A stretch of 20,520 nucleotides of DNA from an uncultured Corynebacterium sp. GTDB taxonomy: Bacteria; Actinomycetota; Actinomycetes; Mycobacteriales; Mycobacteriaceae. Position 1 is the first letter of the stretch, and the number at the start of each line of letters is the position of its first letter. The notes under the pieces are model-generated. The model worked only from the letters and a program-made list of their open reading frames with translations. It did not search any database and was not told the origin of the DNA. Location: positions 1 through 20,520 of the forward strand of contig CAMIPB010000034.1 of assembly GCA_946223355.1 (NCBI GenBank), given 5' to 3'. The position numbers were made by a program, and so were the translations under genes. Below, piece by piece: positions 9,814-17,428 of the stretch.

Positions 9814-10278
9814 TTAAGCCTTACCACCCCACCAGGAAACCGACGGTCGTTCTAGAGACAAAGCAGTTTTGTAATCGCTGTTATTCGTAGAAAGCAGCGA
9901 AGGACAAATATCCCGTCTCACTTTGCTATTTTGACTCACCAGTGTTACATCGCTTGTTGTTCCAAATAAGGAAATGAGCTCCGAAATTGCAAGTAGTTGG
10001 GTGGTATCGAGGATTAAGGCGTGCAGTGAATTCAACGTACTGCTCGTTAATCGCATTTTTCTAATTTCTGCAAAAGATCCAGTGGCGGCTAGATCAGCCT
10101 CTGCTGCGGTTCGCGAAAGTCCTAACTTCATAGAGTTGTTACCGCATCTGACCATTGTGGCAGTGAACTTTAAGGCAAAACATCCCCGAGCTGAAACTAC
10201 AGTACAAATGTTGTTACTGCGTGGCTTCAAACTTTTATCCCCGTTCACTAGCAGATTAAATGAATCTGCAATGGACAA
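9814..10278 (-). CDS. Hypothetical ORF, doubtful
   Basis: A 154-codon frame with a TTG first codon at 10278, an in-frame stop five codons upstream and no good ribosome-binding site. The predicted protein has no signal peptide. Its middle (SRTAAEADLAATGSFAEIRK... to ELISLFG) has mixed helical composition, and it ends SVSWWGGKA. Internal ATGs would shorten it. A 126-codon frame on the opposite strand (9974-10354) overlaps it, so the coding strand is not certain. I recognise no family. It lies in the degraded stretch between subtilases A and B and may be a remnant. Confidence 0.3.
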   Translation of the reverse strand: MSIADSFNLLVNGDKSLKPRSNNICTVVSARGCFALKFTATMVRCGNNSMKLGLSRTAAEADLAATGSFAEIRKMRLTSSTLNSLHALILDTTQLLAISELISLFGTTSDVTLVSQNSKVRRDICPSLLSTNNSDYKTALSLERPSVSWWGGKA

Positions 10279-10575
10279 AGAGTCGTTAGTTTATGAATTC
10301 TCACTTACAAACATTGCAGGGTTCCTTCCATGCTTGCTGATGTATTTAACTTAATCCACCCGCTTTAACTGTATTTGACTTCCCACATCTTTCAGTCTCA
10401 GGGCTATTCTTAAAGACATCCGAATTGAAGACGAATTTTAACTATCTAACCCTAGTTTCCAGAGACGTATATCGACAACTAGCTCTTTCGTGATTACCTC
10501 GATAAGGCAGCCTAATGCCCGATGAGCGTAAATCACCGAACCAGAAAGGTACTACAACGCAAGCGACGAATTTAA
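10279..10575. other. Non-coding stretch, nothing recognised
   Basis: This stretch of about 300 bases is AT-rich with no open frame that has a plausible start, no tRNA-like fold and no IS ends. Together with 9610-9813 it looks like decayed sequence between the two convergent subtilase genes. Confidence 0.4.
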
Positions 10576-10622
10576 CCAATAAATGCGAATGTCGCGCCGT
10601 CCAAATGGACGGCGCGACATTC
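10576..10622 (-). terminator. Terminator of subtilase B
   Basis: A 16-bp perfect stem (10587-10602 with 10607-10622) closes a 4-base loop AAAT. On the minus strand it lies 28 bases after the subtilase B stop and is followed by GCATTTATTGG, a modest T-rich tail. The high-GC stem makes termination plausible despite the weak U tract. Confidence 0.8.
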
Positions 10623-10650
10623 ATACTCTCTCAAACTGACTTGAGACTAG

Positions 10651-13290
10651 TTATTCCTTCGAGAAAACTTTGTCAATGTCAAATACAAGAGAGCTCAGAA
10701 TCAAACCGAAGTTAATCAAGGAAGAACCTGCGGCAATGAATTCAGGTTTGGCCTTGGAGGAACCGGCCTTTACGGACTTAGCGGCCTCAGGATCAAAAAT
10801 CCCGAGCTGCTTCTGCAATCGGATGTTTGCTTTGTCAATGTCCCCAGTCAAAGGCGCAAACATATCCTTAACCCCCGGCATCGCAAGAGCTGCAGCTAGT
10901 GCGACTGGAATGGCCAGAAGTGCAGGCCACCAGTTGGCGGATACAGTCGCAACGCGCTTAGGAGCTGGTGTAGTAGTAACTACAACGGTCTCAGAAGCAT
11001 CAGTAACCGTTTCAGTTACTGGTACTTCGATTTTAGTCGTTTCGGTTTCAGTTTGGGTAACAGTCTCTCCTGGAACTTCCTCCTCAATCGTCTCGGTGAC
11101 CGTAGCCGTGGCAGCCGTCTCGGTCTCCGTAACAGTCTCAGTTGCAGTAGCTGCAGTTGTAGTCTCAGTTACAGTTTCAGTAGCTGCAGGTCCCGACTCG
11201 GTGGTAGTAACTACCTCAGTGGACCCTGGGGCCGTGGTTACAACAGTAGTAGGTTCGCCTTGCACGGTAGTAGTTTCAGTTGCAGTGTCTTGGGACACAG
11301 TTGAAGTGACTGTAGATGGCGCTTGGGTCTCCGTACTGGTTTCGGTAACGGTAATTACTTCTCCTGGCTCGCCAACGGTGGTCGTCACCTCGAGGGTATC
11401 GGTCACGATAGAGGTTTCAGTCTCTGGCGAAGCGGTTTCGGTTACCGTATCCGTCTCAGTAACAGGTGCTTCAGTGACTGTTGCAGTCTCAGTTACAGTT
11501 TCCGGAGCTTGAGTAACAGTGGTAGTTACCGTTTCAGTAGGGCCCGGTTCGGTTGTTACCGGAGTAGAAGTAGAGGCAATACCTTCACAGTCAACAGCTG
11601 GGGTGTTACCTCCTTCAACTGCCGCTTGGTATACAGCCGCACATGCATCAATAACACCTGATCCCATTTGGGATGCTGTTCGGGAAGTCTCATACATCGG
11701 ACGACCGTCTGGGAAGAAGCCGAAATTATCAGCAATGTATGGTTCTTCCGTATATGGCTGAGCGGTTTCCTTCAAAATTCGCTCAACTTCGGCTGGAGAA
11801 ATAGAAGGATTGGCTTCATACATCATTGCTACAACACCGGCAGCCAAAGGAGTGGCCATGGAAGTACCTTCCATCCAGTTGTATCCAGGCCCAATTGGAT
11901 TACGTGAGCCGGCATCAACGGTGGACCAATACTGGTTTTCTGGAATCCACTGAACTTGGTTGCCGTTGACAACAGCCGCACCGTTACCGCCTGGTGCTCC
12001 CAAGTCGACTGCGTCTCCAAAGTTGGAGTACATCGCACGGTGTCCTTCAGGACCTGTAGAACCAATGGTCACAACGTTGTCACAGTTTGCGGGAGTGGTA
12101 TAAGAGGTATCCTCGGTTGCGTTACCTGCAGCAACCATAATTGTTGTACCCTTCGCAGTCACAGCGTTGATAACTTCTTGATACTGCGGGTCGCAAACTG
12201 GCGCGCGGCTCACACCGCCCAAAGAAAGGTTGATAACCTTGGCCGGAGTAGGATTGTCCGGGACTCCTGGTACCGAAACGCCACCTAACCAAGCGATTGC
12301 GTCTGCAATATCGCCAGTGGCGCCACCGCATTTACCAAGAGAACGAGCCATCATTAACTTAGCATCAGGTGCAACTCCAGTGCCGCCCTGTCCGTTATTC
12401 TGGTCGGCTGCAATGATTCCGGCAACGTGAGTACCATGCCATGATGAAGAAGGAGAACCACCAGCAGCGGGGCAAACCTCGTAGCCTTGAGGGAACCAGT
12501 CACCGTCATCATAAGGATTCAGATCACGATCATTGTATTGATCCGTATACATCTGATCGCCGGATATTCCGGGATGCGAAATCATATCAATACCCAGGGT
12601 TAATTTGTCCTGCGGGTTACCAGTAGGAGTTTTCCAAGGTTGCCGCTGATCCTGAGTTAACGAGGTAGGCATCTCAGGGTGGTTGATAATTCCAGAATCT
12701 GAAATACCGACCATCACATCCTTGCCTGTGAAACCCAAATCCCAGGCTTTTTCAACATTTGCGTGAGAGCCAGCGGGAGCATTTGTATTTGGGTGCAGAG
12801 GCCACTGCTTAGCGTAATCCGGGTCAGTAGCAGCTGCAAAGCCTGCGTAACGCGCATTGATGTCAGCATGAGAGATTTTTGCAGACGCCTCGAGGACTGC
12901 CTTCAGGTTAATCACCTTATTAGCCGGCACTTCCTCAGAAAGGTCAATAATCCAAGTTCCGTTCCACATTTCGCGACGCTTGGTCCAATCGACGCTCATG
13001 CCAGAGTCGGCATTGAAGTCTTTAACCAGCCGATCAAGTTCGTCGTTCTTTACCTGTTCGGTAATGAGGTCGGTGTTTTGAAACTTGACTGTAAAACTAG
13101 TCGCGTTTTGCTCGGCAATCTTCGGCACGTCTGCCATTGATTGGTATTTATCAACAATTTCGGGAGTGAACCCGCCATCCTGCGCGGTGGCGGAAGGCAC
13201 GTGTGCAGCGCCAAGAGCGACAGAGATCGCGACTATGGACGTCCCTACACGCTTCCATAGCTGCTTACTCGTTCGGGTGTGGTTATGCAT
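10651..13290 (-). CDS. Subtilase B: membrane-anchored S8 serine protease with Thr-rich stalk
   Basis: This 879-residue paralogue of A is probably secreted and surface-tethered. The start is taken as the ATG at 13290, not the one at 13296, because AGGA lies seven bases before the former and only one before the latter. The signal peptide has KQLWKR, a hydrophobic core and a VPSATA/QD cut near residue 36. The catalytic set is intact: Asp198 in GISDSGI, His285 in SWHGTHVAG, Asn390 in VAAGN, Ser477 in EGTSMATP. It shares with A the GSHANVEKAWDLG entry to the domain, the DACAAVY and DCEG cysteines after it, and a tail motif AGSSLI. The stalk (about 571-784) is dominated by TETVT-like units. A membrane segment WWPALLAIPVALAAALAMPG follows near 787, and a second hydrophobic patch (LINFGLILSSLVF) lies close to the end, absent in C and D. 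It has its own terminator. Confidence 0.93.
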   Translation of the reverse strand: MHNHTRTSKQLWKRVGTSIVAISVALGAAHVPSATAQDGGFTPEIVDKYQSMADVPKIAEQNATSFTVKFQNTDLITEQVKNDELDRLVKDFNADSGMSVDWTKRREMWNGTWIIDLSEEVPANKVINLKAVLEASAKISHADINARYAGFAAATDPDYAKQWPLHPNTNAPAGSHANVEKAWDLGFTGKDVMVGISDSGIINHPEMPTSLTQDQRQPWKTPTGNPQDKLTLGIDMISHPGISGDQMYTDQYNDRDLNPYDDGDWFPQGYEVCPAAGGSPSSSWHGTHVAGIIAADQNNGQGGTGVAPDAKLMMARSLGKCGGATGDIADAIAWLGGVSVPGVPDNPTPAKVINLSLGGVSRAPVCDPQYQEVINAVTAKGTTIMVAAGNATEDTSYTTPANCDNVVTIGSTGPEGHRAMYSNFGDAVDLGAPGGNGAAVVNGNQVQWIPENQYWSTVDAGSRNPIGPGYNWMEGTSMATPLAAGVVAMMYEANPSISPAEVERILKETAQPYTEEPYIADNFGFFPDGRPMYETSRTASQMGSGVIDACAAVYQAAVEGGNTPAVDCEGIASTSTPVTTEPGPTETVTTTVTQAPETVTETATVTEAPVTETDTVTETASPETETSIVTDTLEVTTTVGEPGEVITVTETSTETQAPSTVTSTVSQDTATETTTVQGEPTTVVTTAPGSTEVVTTTESGPAATETVTETTTAATATETVTETETAATATVTETIEEEVPGETVTQTETETTKIEVPVTETVTDASETVVVTTTPAPKRVATVSANWWPALLAIPVALAAALAMPGVKDMFAPLTGDIDKANIRLQKQLGIFDPEAAKSVKAGSSKAKPEFIAAGSSLINFGLILSSLVFDIDKVFSKE

Positions 13291-13397
13291 TTGCATTTCC
13301 TGTCTTTGATTAGAGTAAAACTTGTTGGCGCCACTTCCGTTTCAAAAAACTGGATAGCTGCCATAAGAGACAATGATCACGAAACCGTGTCAATTCA

Positions 13398-13432
13398 GTT
13401 TAACCTAAGACTCGTATAAGTTTAAACCTAAT
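13398..13432. promoter_or_regulatory. Repeated GTTTAA(A)CCTAA motif, DtxR-half-site-like
   Basis: On the plus strand GTTTAACCTAA (from 13398) and GTTTAAACCTAA (from 13419) recur within 35 bases, about 110-140 bases upstream of the B start. TAACCTAA equals one half of the consensus operator of the iron regulator DtxR, but the matching left half is poor in both copies. It may be a site for another regulator or chance in AT-rich DNA. Confidence 0.25.
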
Positions 13433-13550
13433 TTGTATCCAGCAAATACAATAAATGCAAAAACTTCACCAGATGCAAATTATACACGATTAGTCGGGCG
13501 CCACCTGCGACAAGACGCATGCACACGCAATTTATTCACATTCAACTTCC

Positions 13551-13566
13551 TGTGATTTACATCAAA
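13551..13566. promoter_or_regulatory. GlxR/CRP-like binding site
   Basis: TGTGATTTACATCAAA matches 11 of the 12 fixed positions of the corynebacterial GlxR consensus TGTGANNTANNTCACA. It lies about 260 bases upstream of the subtilase B start and about 100 bases from the nearest IS end. If functional it would tie B to cAMP-GlxR control; the distance is long for direct activation. Confidence 0.4.
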
Positions 13567-13669
13567 ATATCAATAAAGATAGCTGTTAAAGCTATTTTCG
13601 GTGGGTTTTTGGAACCTATTTAAAGCCCAGTTTGATAAATACATCATTAATGACACGAGGAACGGACAA

Positions 13670-13691
13670 TGAAGTGCCCGAGTTTTGTTCC
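13670..13691 (+). repeat. Left inverted repeat of the IS3 remnant
   Basis: TGAAGTGCCCGAGTTTTGTTCC pairs with the right end at 14693-14715. Compared with that end it has one base missing and one changed in the middle, while the outer TGAAGTG and inner GTTTTGTTCC-type blocks agree. Confidence 0.75.
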
Positions 13692-13826
13692 TAGCATTTG
13701 CCTTGACTTCTAATGTTTCCTGTGGCGGGTTCTGATTCCAAAGTTTGGTTTCGACCTCGACAACATCACCCTACCTGCGAGTATGGACTGCCTCGTTCTT
13801 GTAGGAGCCGTTAAGATTTTCAGCCA

Positions 13827-13846
13827 GAGCATTATCAAGCATTGTC
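13827..13846 (-). repeat. 10-bp imperfect tandem duplication in the transposase
   Basis: Minus-strand GACAATGCTT is followed directly by GATAATGCTC. The ten extra bases move the reading frame just after SVGDSYDNA and end the orfB frame with TGA. Confidence 0.6.
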
Positions 13847-13861
13847 ATAGGAGTCGCCGAC

Positions 13862-13901
13862 ACTTCCCGGTGGAAGCGATAACTTCCCGGTGGAAGCGAT
13901 A
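13862..13901 (-). repeat. 20-bp perfect tandem duplication in the transposase
   Basis: The 20-base unit ACTTCCCGGTGGAAGCGATA (plus strand) occurs twice back to back. With one further extra G it adds 21 bases, so seven residues (KLSLPPG) sit between HGTIASTG and SVGDSYDNA, which in intact relatives are adjacent. The insertion keeps the frame. Confidence 0.85.
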
Positions 13902-14692
13902 GTTCCATGCTGAGTAAGTCGCTTGTTGTAGACAACGCTGACATGCTGCGACCCGTGATCCGAATGGTAAATGAAACCTGTTGTTTCTTCAGCACACACG
14001 ATCGCCAGGTTCATAACTTGCAGCGGCAACACTTGAAATGCCCATGGAATTTGATTACGCCCATCCAACGATACGTCGGGAGTAAACGGCGATGACAAAC
14101 GCGGCGCACACAAGACCTTTCTTTGTGCGCACATACGTTATGTCGGCCACCCACAGGCTGTTCGAGCCCGGGGCTTTGAATTCACGCTCCACCAAGTTAG
14201 AGCACGCCACATTTTCCGCGCACCGTAGCCACCGTAATTATTCCGATAAATAGCACTACTACGTTCAACCAGCACAGCATCACGAAGGCGACGAGCACTT
14301 AATCCATAGGGCTTGGATTGGCGATAGCCACGCGAAGAGATTAACCGGATCATTTCCGACGTTTTGGGCCTGGTTCCGACGTGAAAAGCTGAGGCAGCCT
14401 TCAGAAGCTCATTTGTTTCATTTAGCTCTTGACTTTCACAACGTAGCCTCGCGTATTCGGCGGCTAAATCTTCATACACGGGTCCTGGGATGTTTCCCGC
14501 ACGGCGAGCCTGCCAAAGTCCACTGACGAGCCGTATGCATGAAAACTTAAGCTTTGGGGCTACTGCCTAGAACGCGGGTTGCAACGACATATCTTCCGCC
14601 AAGATGCAGTCCTCCACGCGACGGACCGCACAGCCCTTCACTTCCTGGTCAAATTTTCTTGGCATGTTCCAGATTTTCCCATCTATTCAAAC

Positions 14693-14715
14693 GGAACAAA
14701 ACCTGGGACACTTCA
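14693..14715 (-). repeat. Right inverted repeat of the IS3 remnant
   Basis: Read on the minus strand it begins TGAAGTGTCCCAGGTTTTGT and continues TCC, matching the left end. It lies 27 bases before the orfA ATG, as expected for the upstream end of an IS3 element. Confidence 0.75.
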
Positions 14716-14781
14716 ATACTGAGTGTGGTTGTAACTATTGATACTCAAGCTCGATGTGTATCTAAAAATGGGGCACGAAGC

Positions 14782-14817
14782 AAAAAGTGTCTGGAAAGAA
14801 ATTTTCGATCCAGACAC
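14782..14817 (-). terminator. Terminator of the subtilase D-C unit
   Basis: A 9-bp stem GTGTCTGGA/TCCAGACAC (14787-14795 with 14809-14817) and a 13-base loop are followed on the minus strand by TTTTTGC. It lies about 70 bases after the subtilase C stop. Confidence 0.75.
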
Positions 14818-14888
14818 CATTTCGCTTGTCACCCTAAAGGTACAATTTATCGTTCCCCCAATCTATGTGACTTTTAGAGTAGCGATAG

Positions 14889-17399
14889 TTACTTGCGATG
14901 ACGCTTCTTTTCCCCAAACATTATCGGGAACACAGAGGACATCTTTGCTACGCTTTTTTGCTTAAAAAAGTAGTTCAAAAGAGCGGCAACCAAAGAGAAT
15001 CCCAATACAGGAAAGAGCACCTTTTGCCAAAAACTCGTGGAGCTTCCGTCTGATGATCCCACAGATGAACTATCCGAAGAACCGTCGCGCATCCCGCCCC
15101 AACGAAACTCGATCTTGCCGTTGTCACCGTCACTAGGTACTGGAGCAAGCGTAAGAGTTTCAGTTACAACCGGCACCTCATCTCCATTCGAGTCAACAAT
15201 GGTTGTCTCTGTCTGGGTCGAGGTCGCTGTATGGGTTTCAACGTTTGTCGTGGTAGACACATCGGTGTTGCTATCAACAGGCGCTGTCTCGGTAACAGTG
15301 GAGGTGGTAGTTGTTGGTCTCTCATCCACTGTAATTACTGGAGTAAGCGTAAGTGTGGGTTCTTTGGTCGTTTCAACCACGGTGGACGGACGCGGAGTAG
15401 GCTCTTGTTCAACAACTGTAGTGGGCGCCGGCGTAACCGTAACATCTTCGATGAAAGTGGATTCCTCAGTCTTGGTCTCACCATTTTGGTGAGTCGTCAC
15501 AACCGTAGTTACGGTCTCTGGGGCCTTGATGACAGTGTCGCCGGGCACAGTAGTTGTAACCGTCTCGGTTTCCTCAGTTGTTGTGCCCGCTTCGGTCACA
15601 TGTGTGGTTTCTGTAATTGTTACTGGCTCAGGATTAACAATTGTCGTATCGGTTACAGTCACAGGGGCACCAGGCTCCGTTGTTGTAACAGTCGAATCAA
15701 TAGTAGATGTAACGGTCGCAGTAGACGTCTCAGTCACAGAAGTGGTGGTGTTCACTGTAGTCGTCGACGGCTCTGCGGTTACAGTACTAGTCTGTGACGT
15801 CGCCGTTGTCGTTGCTTCTTCTGAAGTCGGGCTGACTGGAGTGGTATTCTCCGTCGTTGTTGGGACAGATTCAGGAGCCAACTCTTGAAGGAAGTCAGGC
15901 ACATTTAGAATTCCTGCTCCAATAGGTTTTTGCGGATCCTGCTCAGAAAACGGAAGTGCAGTTTTTTGCAGTGCAGCAAGAACCTCTTCGTGTGTTACAT
16001 CTGGCTTAGCCTGACGTGCAAGTGCTATCGCACCTGAAACAAGGGGTGTTGCCTGGGAAGTTCCCTGCAGAGGACCGTAGCCCGGCCCTTCAGATTCTTC
16101 CAAGCCTTTATCGACAGTAGAAAATATTTCCCATTCATCAATTGGATTAATGCTCCAGCCGTCTTCATTCTCCCAGTCAACAGCCCAATTGTCTCCACCT
16201 GGGGCAGCAATCTCCACCTCAGGGCCGTAATTAGAATAGGAAGCACGTTTACCGGAAGGGCCGGTAGAGGCTACGGTTATGAGTCCATCACAGTTACCCG
16301 GAGCCGTCCAATCTGCTCCGTCGTCTTTATTGCCAGCAGCAGCGACTAGGATTGCTCCATTTGCTCGCGCTGTAGCGATTGCGTCGGAGAATGTTGCGTT
16401 GCAGCGGGATTGTGTTCCCAAAGACATATTGATTATCCCGGCTGGATTACGGTTGGTTTCCGCGCCCTGAACTTCACCGCCTGATGCCCAAACTATCGCG
16501 GCCGCAAAGTCAGCTAATGTGCCGCCACATTTACCCATTACGCGCACGGGAAGTAGGTTGGCTCCAGGTGCGGCTCCAGACATTCCCTCTGAGTTGTTAG
16601 TTGCTGCTCCAGCGATGCCTGCTACGTGCGTACCGTGCCAAGTTGAATCAATCTCAACACCACAGCCTTCACTACCTGTGCGATACATACCTTCGTCAGT
16701 GGGATCATTGTCACGTCCGTCGCCATCAGCGCCAAACTTCAAGGAAGGATCAGAAATCATATCCCAGCCTTGGACAGTTTTGGAATCCAAATCTGGATGT
16801 TTCACCTGTCCAGTGTCTACGATCGCGATTGTTTGGTCTGAACCATCGAATCCCAATTCCCAAGCCCTATCGAAATCCGAGCTCCAGGTCCCGTCGATTG
16901 GCTCATACTCAACGTCATGCAATGCCCATTGTTTGGGATAAAGCTCATCATTGGGGGCTGCCATCGGGGCGATCCATTGGTCGGCTTCGACATGCTCCAC
17001 GCGAATGTCTGCGGCAAGAGCCTCCATAAATTTCTTGGCTTCTGACTCAGTTAGATCGCGGTTAGTAGTAACCAAAACTACATTATCAAAGCCCAGACCC
17101 GGCTCTTCAACTTTCAAAGCCTCATCTACGGCCGCGCCTGCACGCGAAAAAGTCTGAGCTCGATCAGTCGAACTGATCGATTCAAACTGATTTTCCTTGA
17201 GGTGGACCAAAAACCGATGATTACCAATCGGCGTATCGGTATCCATGTGGTAGTCAACCTTGTTGGTGATTACTGCACGGTTTGATTCAATATAAGCGTT
17301 CTGGGCACTAGCAGGGACGACAAAAGTTCCCAATGAAACCGCAAGCGCAGAAGCAACCGCAATCATGCGTTTACTATTAGTTCTCTTATTTAGAAGCAT
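14889..17399 (-). CDS. Subtilase C: membrane-anchored S8 serine protease with Thr-rich stalk
   Basis: An 836-residue paralogue. The open frame extends upstream to 17468, but the ATG at 17399 is preferred because AAGAAAGG lies ten bases ahead and it starts a normal signal peptide (NKRTNSKR, core, VPASA/QN cut near 32). The longer version would overlap the end of subtilase D. Asp195 in IVDTGQ, His255 in TWHGTHVAG, Asn357 in AAAGN and Ser448 in QGTSQATP form an intact set. The usual Met after the catalytic Ser is Gln here, and the residue after the Asp motif is also unusual (VDTGQ). Cysteines occur at EGCG, GKCGG, RCNATF and GNCDG. The stalk covers about 512-760, then a Ser/Gly/Asp linker (SSDSSSVGSSDGSS), a membrane segment VLFPVLGFSLVAALL (from about 793) and a short basic tail ending KKRHRK. 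It lies 29 bases after D, in one transcription unit. Confidence 0.93.
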   Translation of the reverse strand: MLLNKRTNSKRMIAVASALAVSLGTFVVPASAQNAYIESNRAVITNKVDYHMDTDTPIGNHRFLVHLKENQFESISSTDRAQTFSRAGAAVDEALKVEEPGLGFDNVVLVTTNRDLTESEAKKFMEALAADIRVEHVEADQWIAPMAAPNDELYPKQWALHDVEYEPIDGTWSSDFDRAWELGFDGSDQTIAIVDTGQVKHPDLDSKTVQGWDMISDPSLKFGADGDGRDNDPTDEGMYRTGSEGCGVEIDSTWHGTHVAGIAGAATNNSEGMSGAAPGANLLPVRVMGKCGGTLADFAAAIVWASGGEVQGAETNRNPAGIINMSLGTQSRCNATFSDAIATARANGAILVAAAGNKDDGADWTAPGNCDGLITVASTGPSGKRASYSNYGPEVEIAAPGGDNWAVDWENEDGWSINPIDEWEIFSTVDKGLEESEGPGYGPLQGTSQATPLVSGAIALARQAKPDVTHEEVLAALQKTALPFSEQDPQKPIGAGILNVPDFLQELAPESVPTTTENTTPVSPTSEEATTTATSQTSTVTAEPSTTTVNTTTSVTETSTATVTSTIDSTVTTTEPGAPVTVTDTTIVNPEPVTITETTHVTEAGTTTEETETVTTTVPGDTVIKAPETVTTVVTTHQNGETKTEESTFIEDVTVTPAPTTVVEQEPTPRPSTVVETTKEPTLTLTPVITVDERPTTTTSTVTETAPVDSNTDVSTTTNVETHTATSTQTETTIVDSNGDEVPVVTETLTLAPVPSDGDNGKIEFRWGGMRDGSSDSSSVGSSDGSSTSFWQKVLFPVLGFSLVAALLNYFFKQKSVAKMSSVFPIMFGEKKRHRK

Positions 17400-17428
17400 A
17401 AGGATAAAACCTTTCTTTGGGCTAACCA

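Larger units (their letters stand above)
13297..13669. other. Intergenic region upstream of subtilase B
   Basis: The 370 AT-rich bases between the B start and the IS3 remnant hold no gene. They contain a GlxR-like site (13551-13566), two CCTAA-type half-sites (13398-13432) and a TTGACA on the minus strand near 13392 that lacks a well-spaced -10. The promoter of B must lie here but cannot be fixed from sequence. Confidence 0.5.
13700..14665 (-). pseudogene. IS3-family transposase remnant (orfA plus orfB)
   Basis: OrfA starts at ATG 14665 (MPRKFDQEVKGCAVRRVED...), is cut by TAG at 14569-14567, then continues in frame through ARRAGNIPG and the leucine-zipper-like stretch ESQELNETNELLKAASAF. OrfB is recognisable by NNYGGYGARKMWRAL, SNSLWVADITYVRTKKGL, YHSDHGSQHVS and SVGDSYDNA. 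The last two are core segments of the DDE integrase domain. After SVGDSYDNA the frame shifts, and ALAENLNGSYKNE and VVEVETKLWNQNPPQ follow with a further stop between. Sequence between the ADITYVRT and YHSDHG blocks is altered. It cannot make an active transposase. Confidence 0.88.
13670..14715 (-). mobile_element. Decayed IS3-family insertion sequence
   Basis: The element is bounded by imperfect inverted repeats beginning TGAAGTG and ending CACTTCA, so it has TG...CA ends. It contains orfA and orfB of an IS3-type transposase in one orientation, broken by a stop, a frameshift and missing sequence. At 1,046 bases it is some 200 shorter than typical IS3 members. No matching target duplication was found (left flank CAA, right flank ATA). 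It lies between the terminator of subtilase C and the upstream region of subtilase B, and interrupts neither gene. Confidence 0.85.

Noticed and set aside
10442..10715. Short ORFs crossing the terminator after subtilase B
   Set aside because: They depend on the inverted-repeat DNA of the terminator and lack ribosome-binding sites.
10651..10900. APLTG near the C-terminus of subtilase B as a sortase signal
   Set aside because: It is not LPxTG, lies after and not before the hydrophobic segment, and the other copies lack it.
10670..11512. Long Val/Ser-rich open frames antisense to the stalks (also 8067-8678, 15037-15888, 17499-18518)
   Set aside because: They arise because the complement of Thr/Val/Glu codon repeats has few stops; no start signals or family features.
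10980..11560. Repetitive DNA that could look like a tandem-repeat or CRISPR array
   Set aside because: The repeats are short, irregular and in frame with the protease stalk; no regular spacers and no cas genes.
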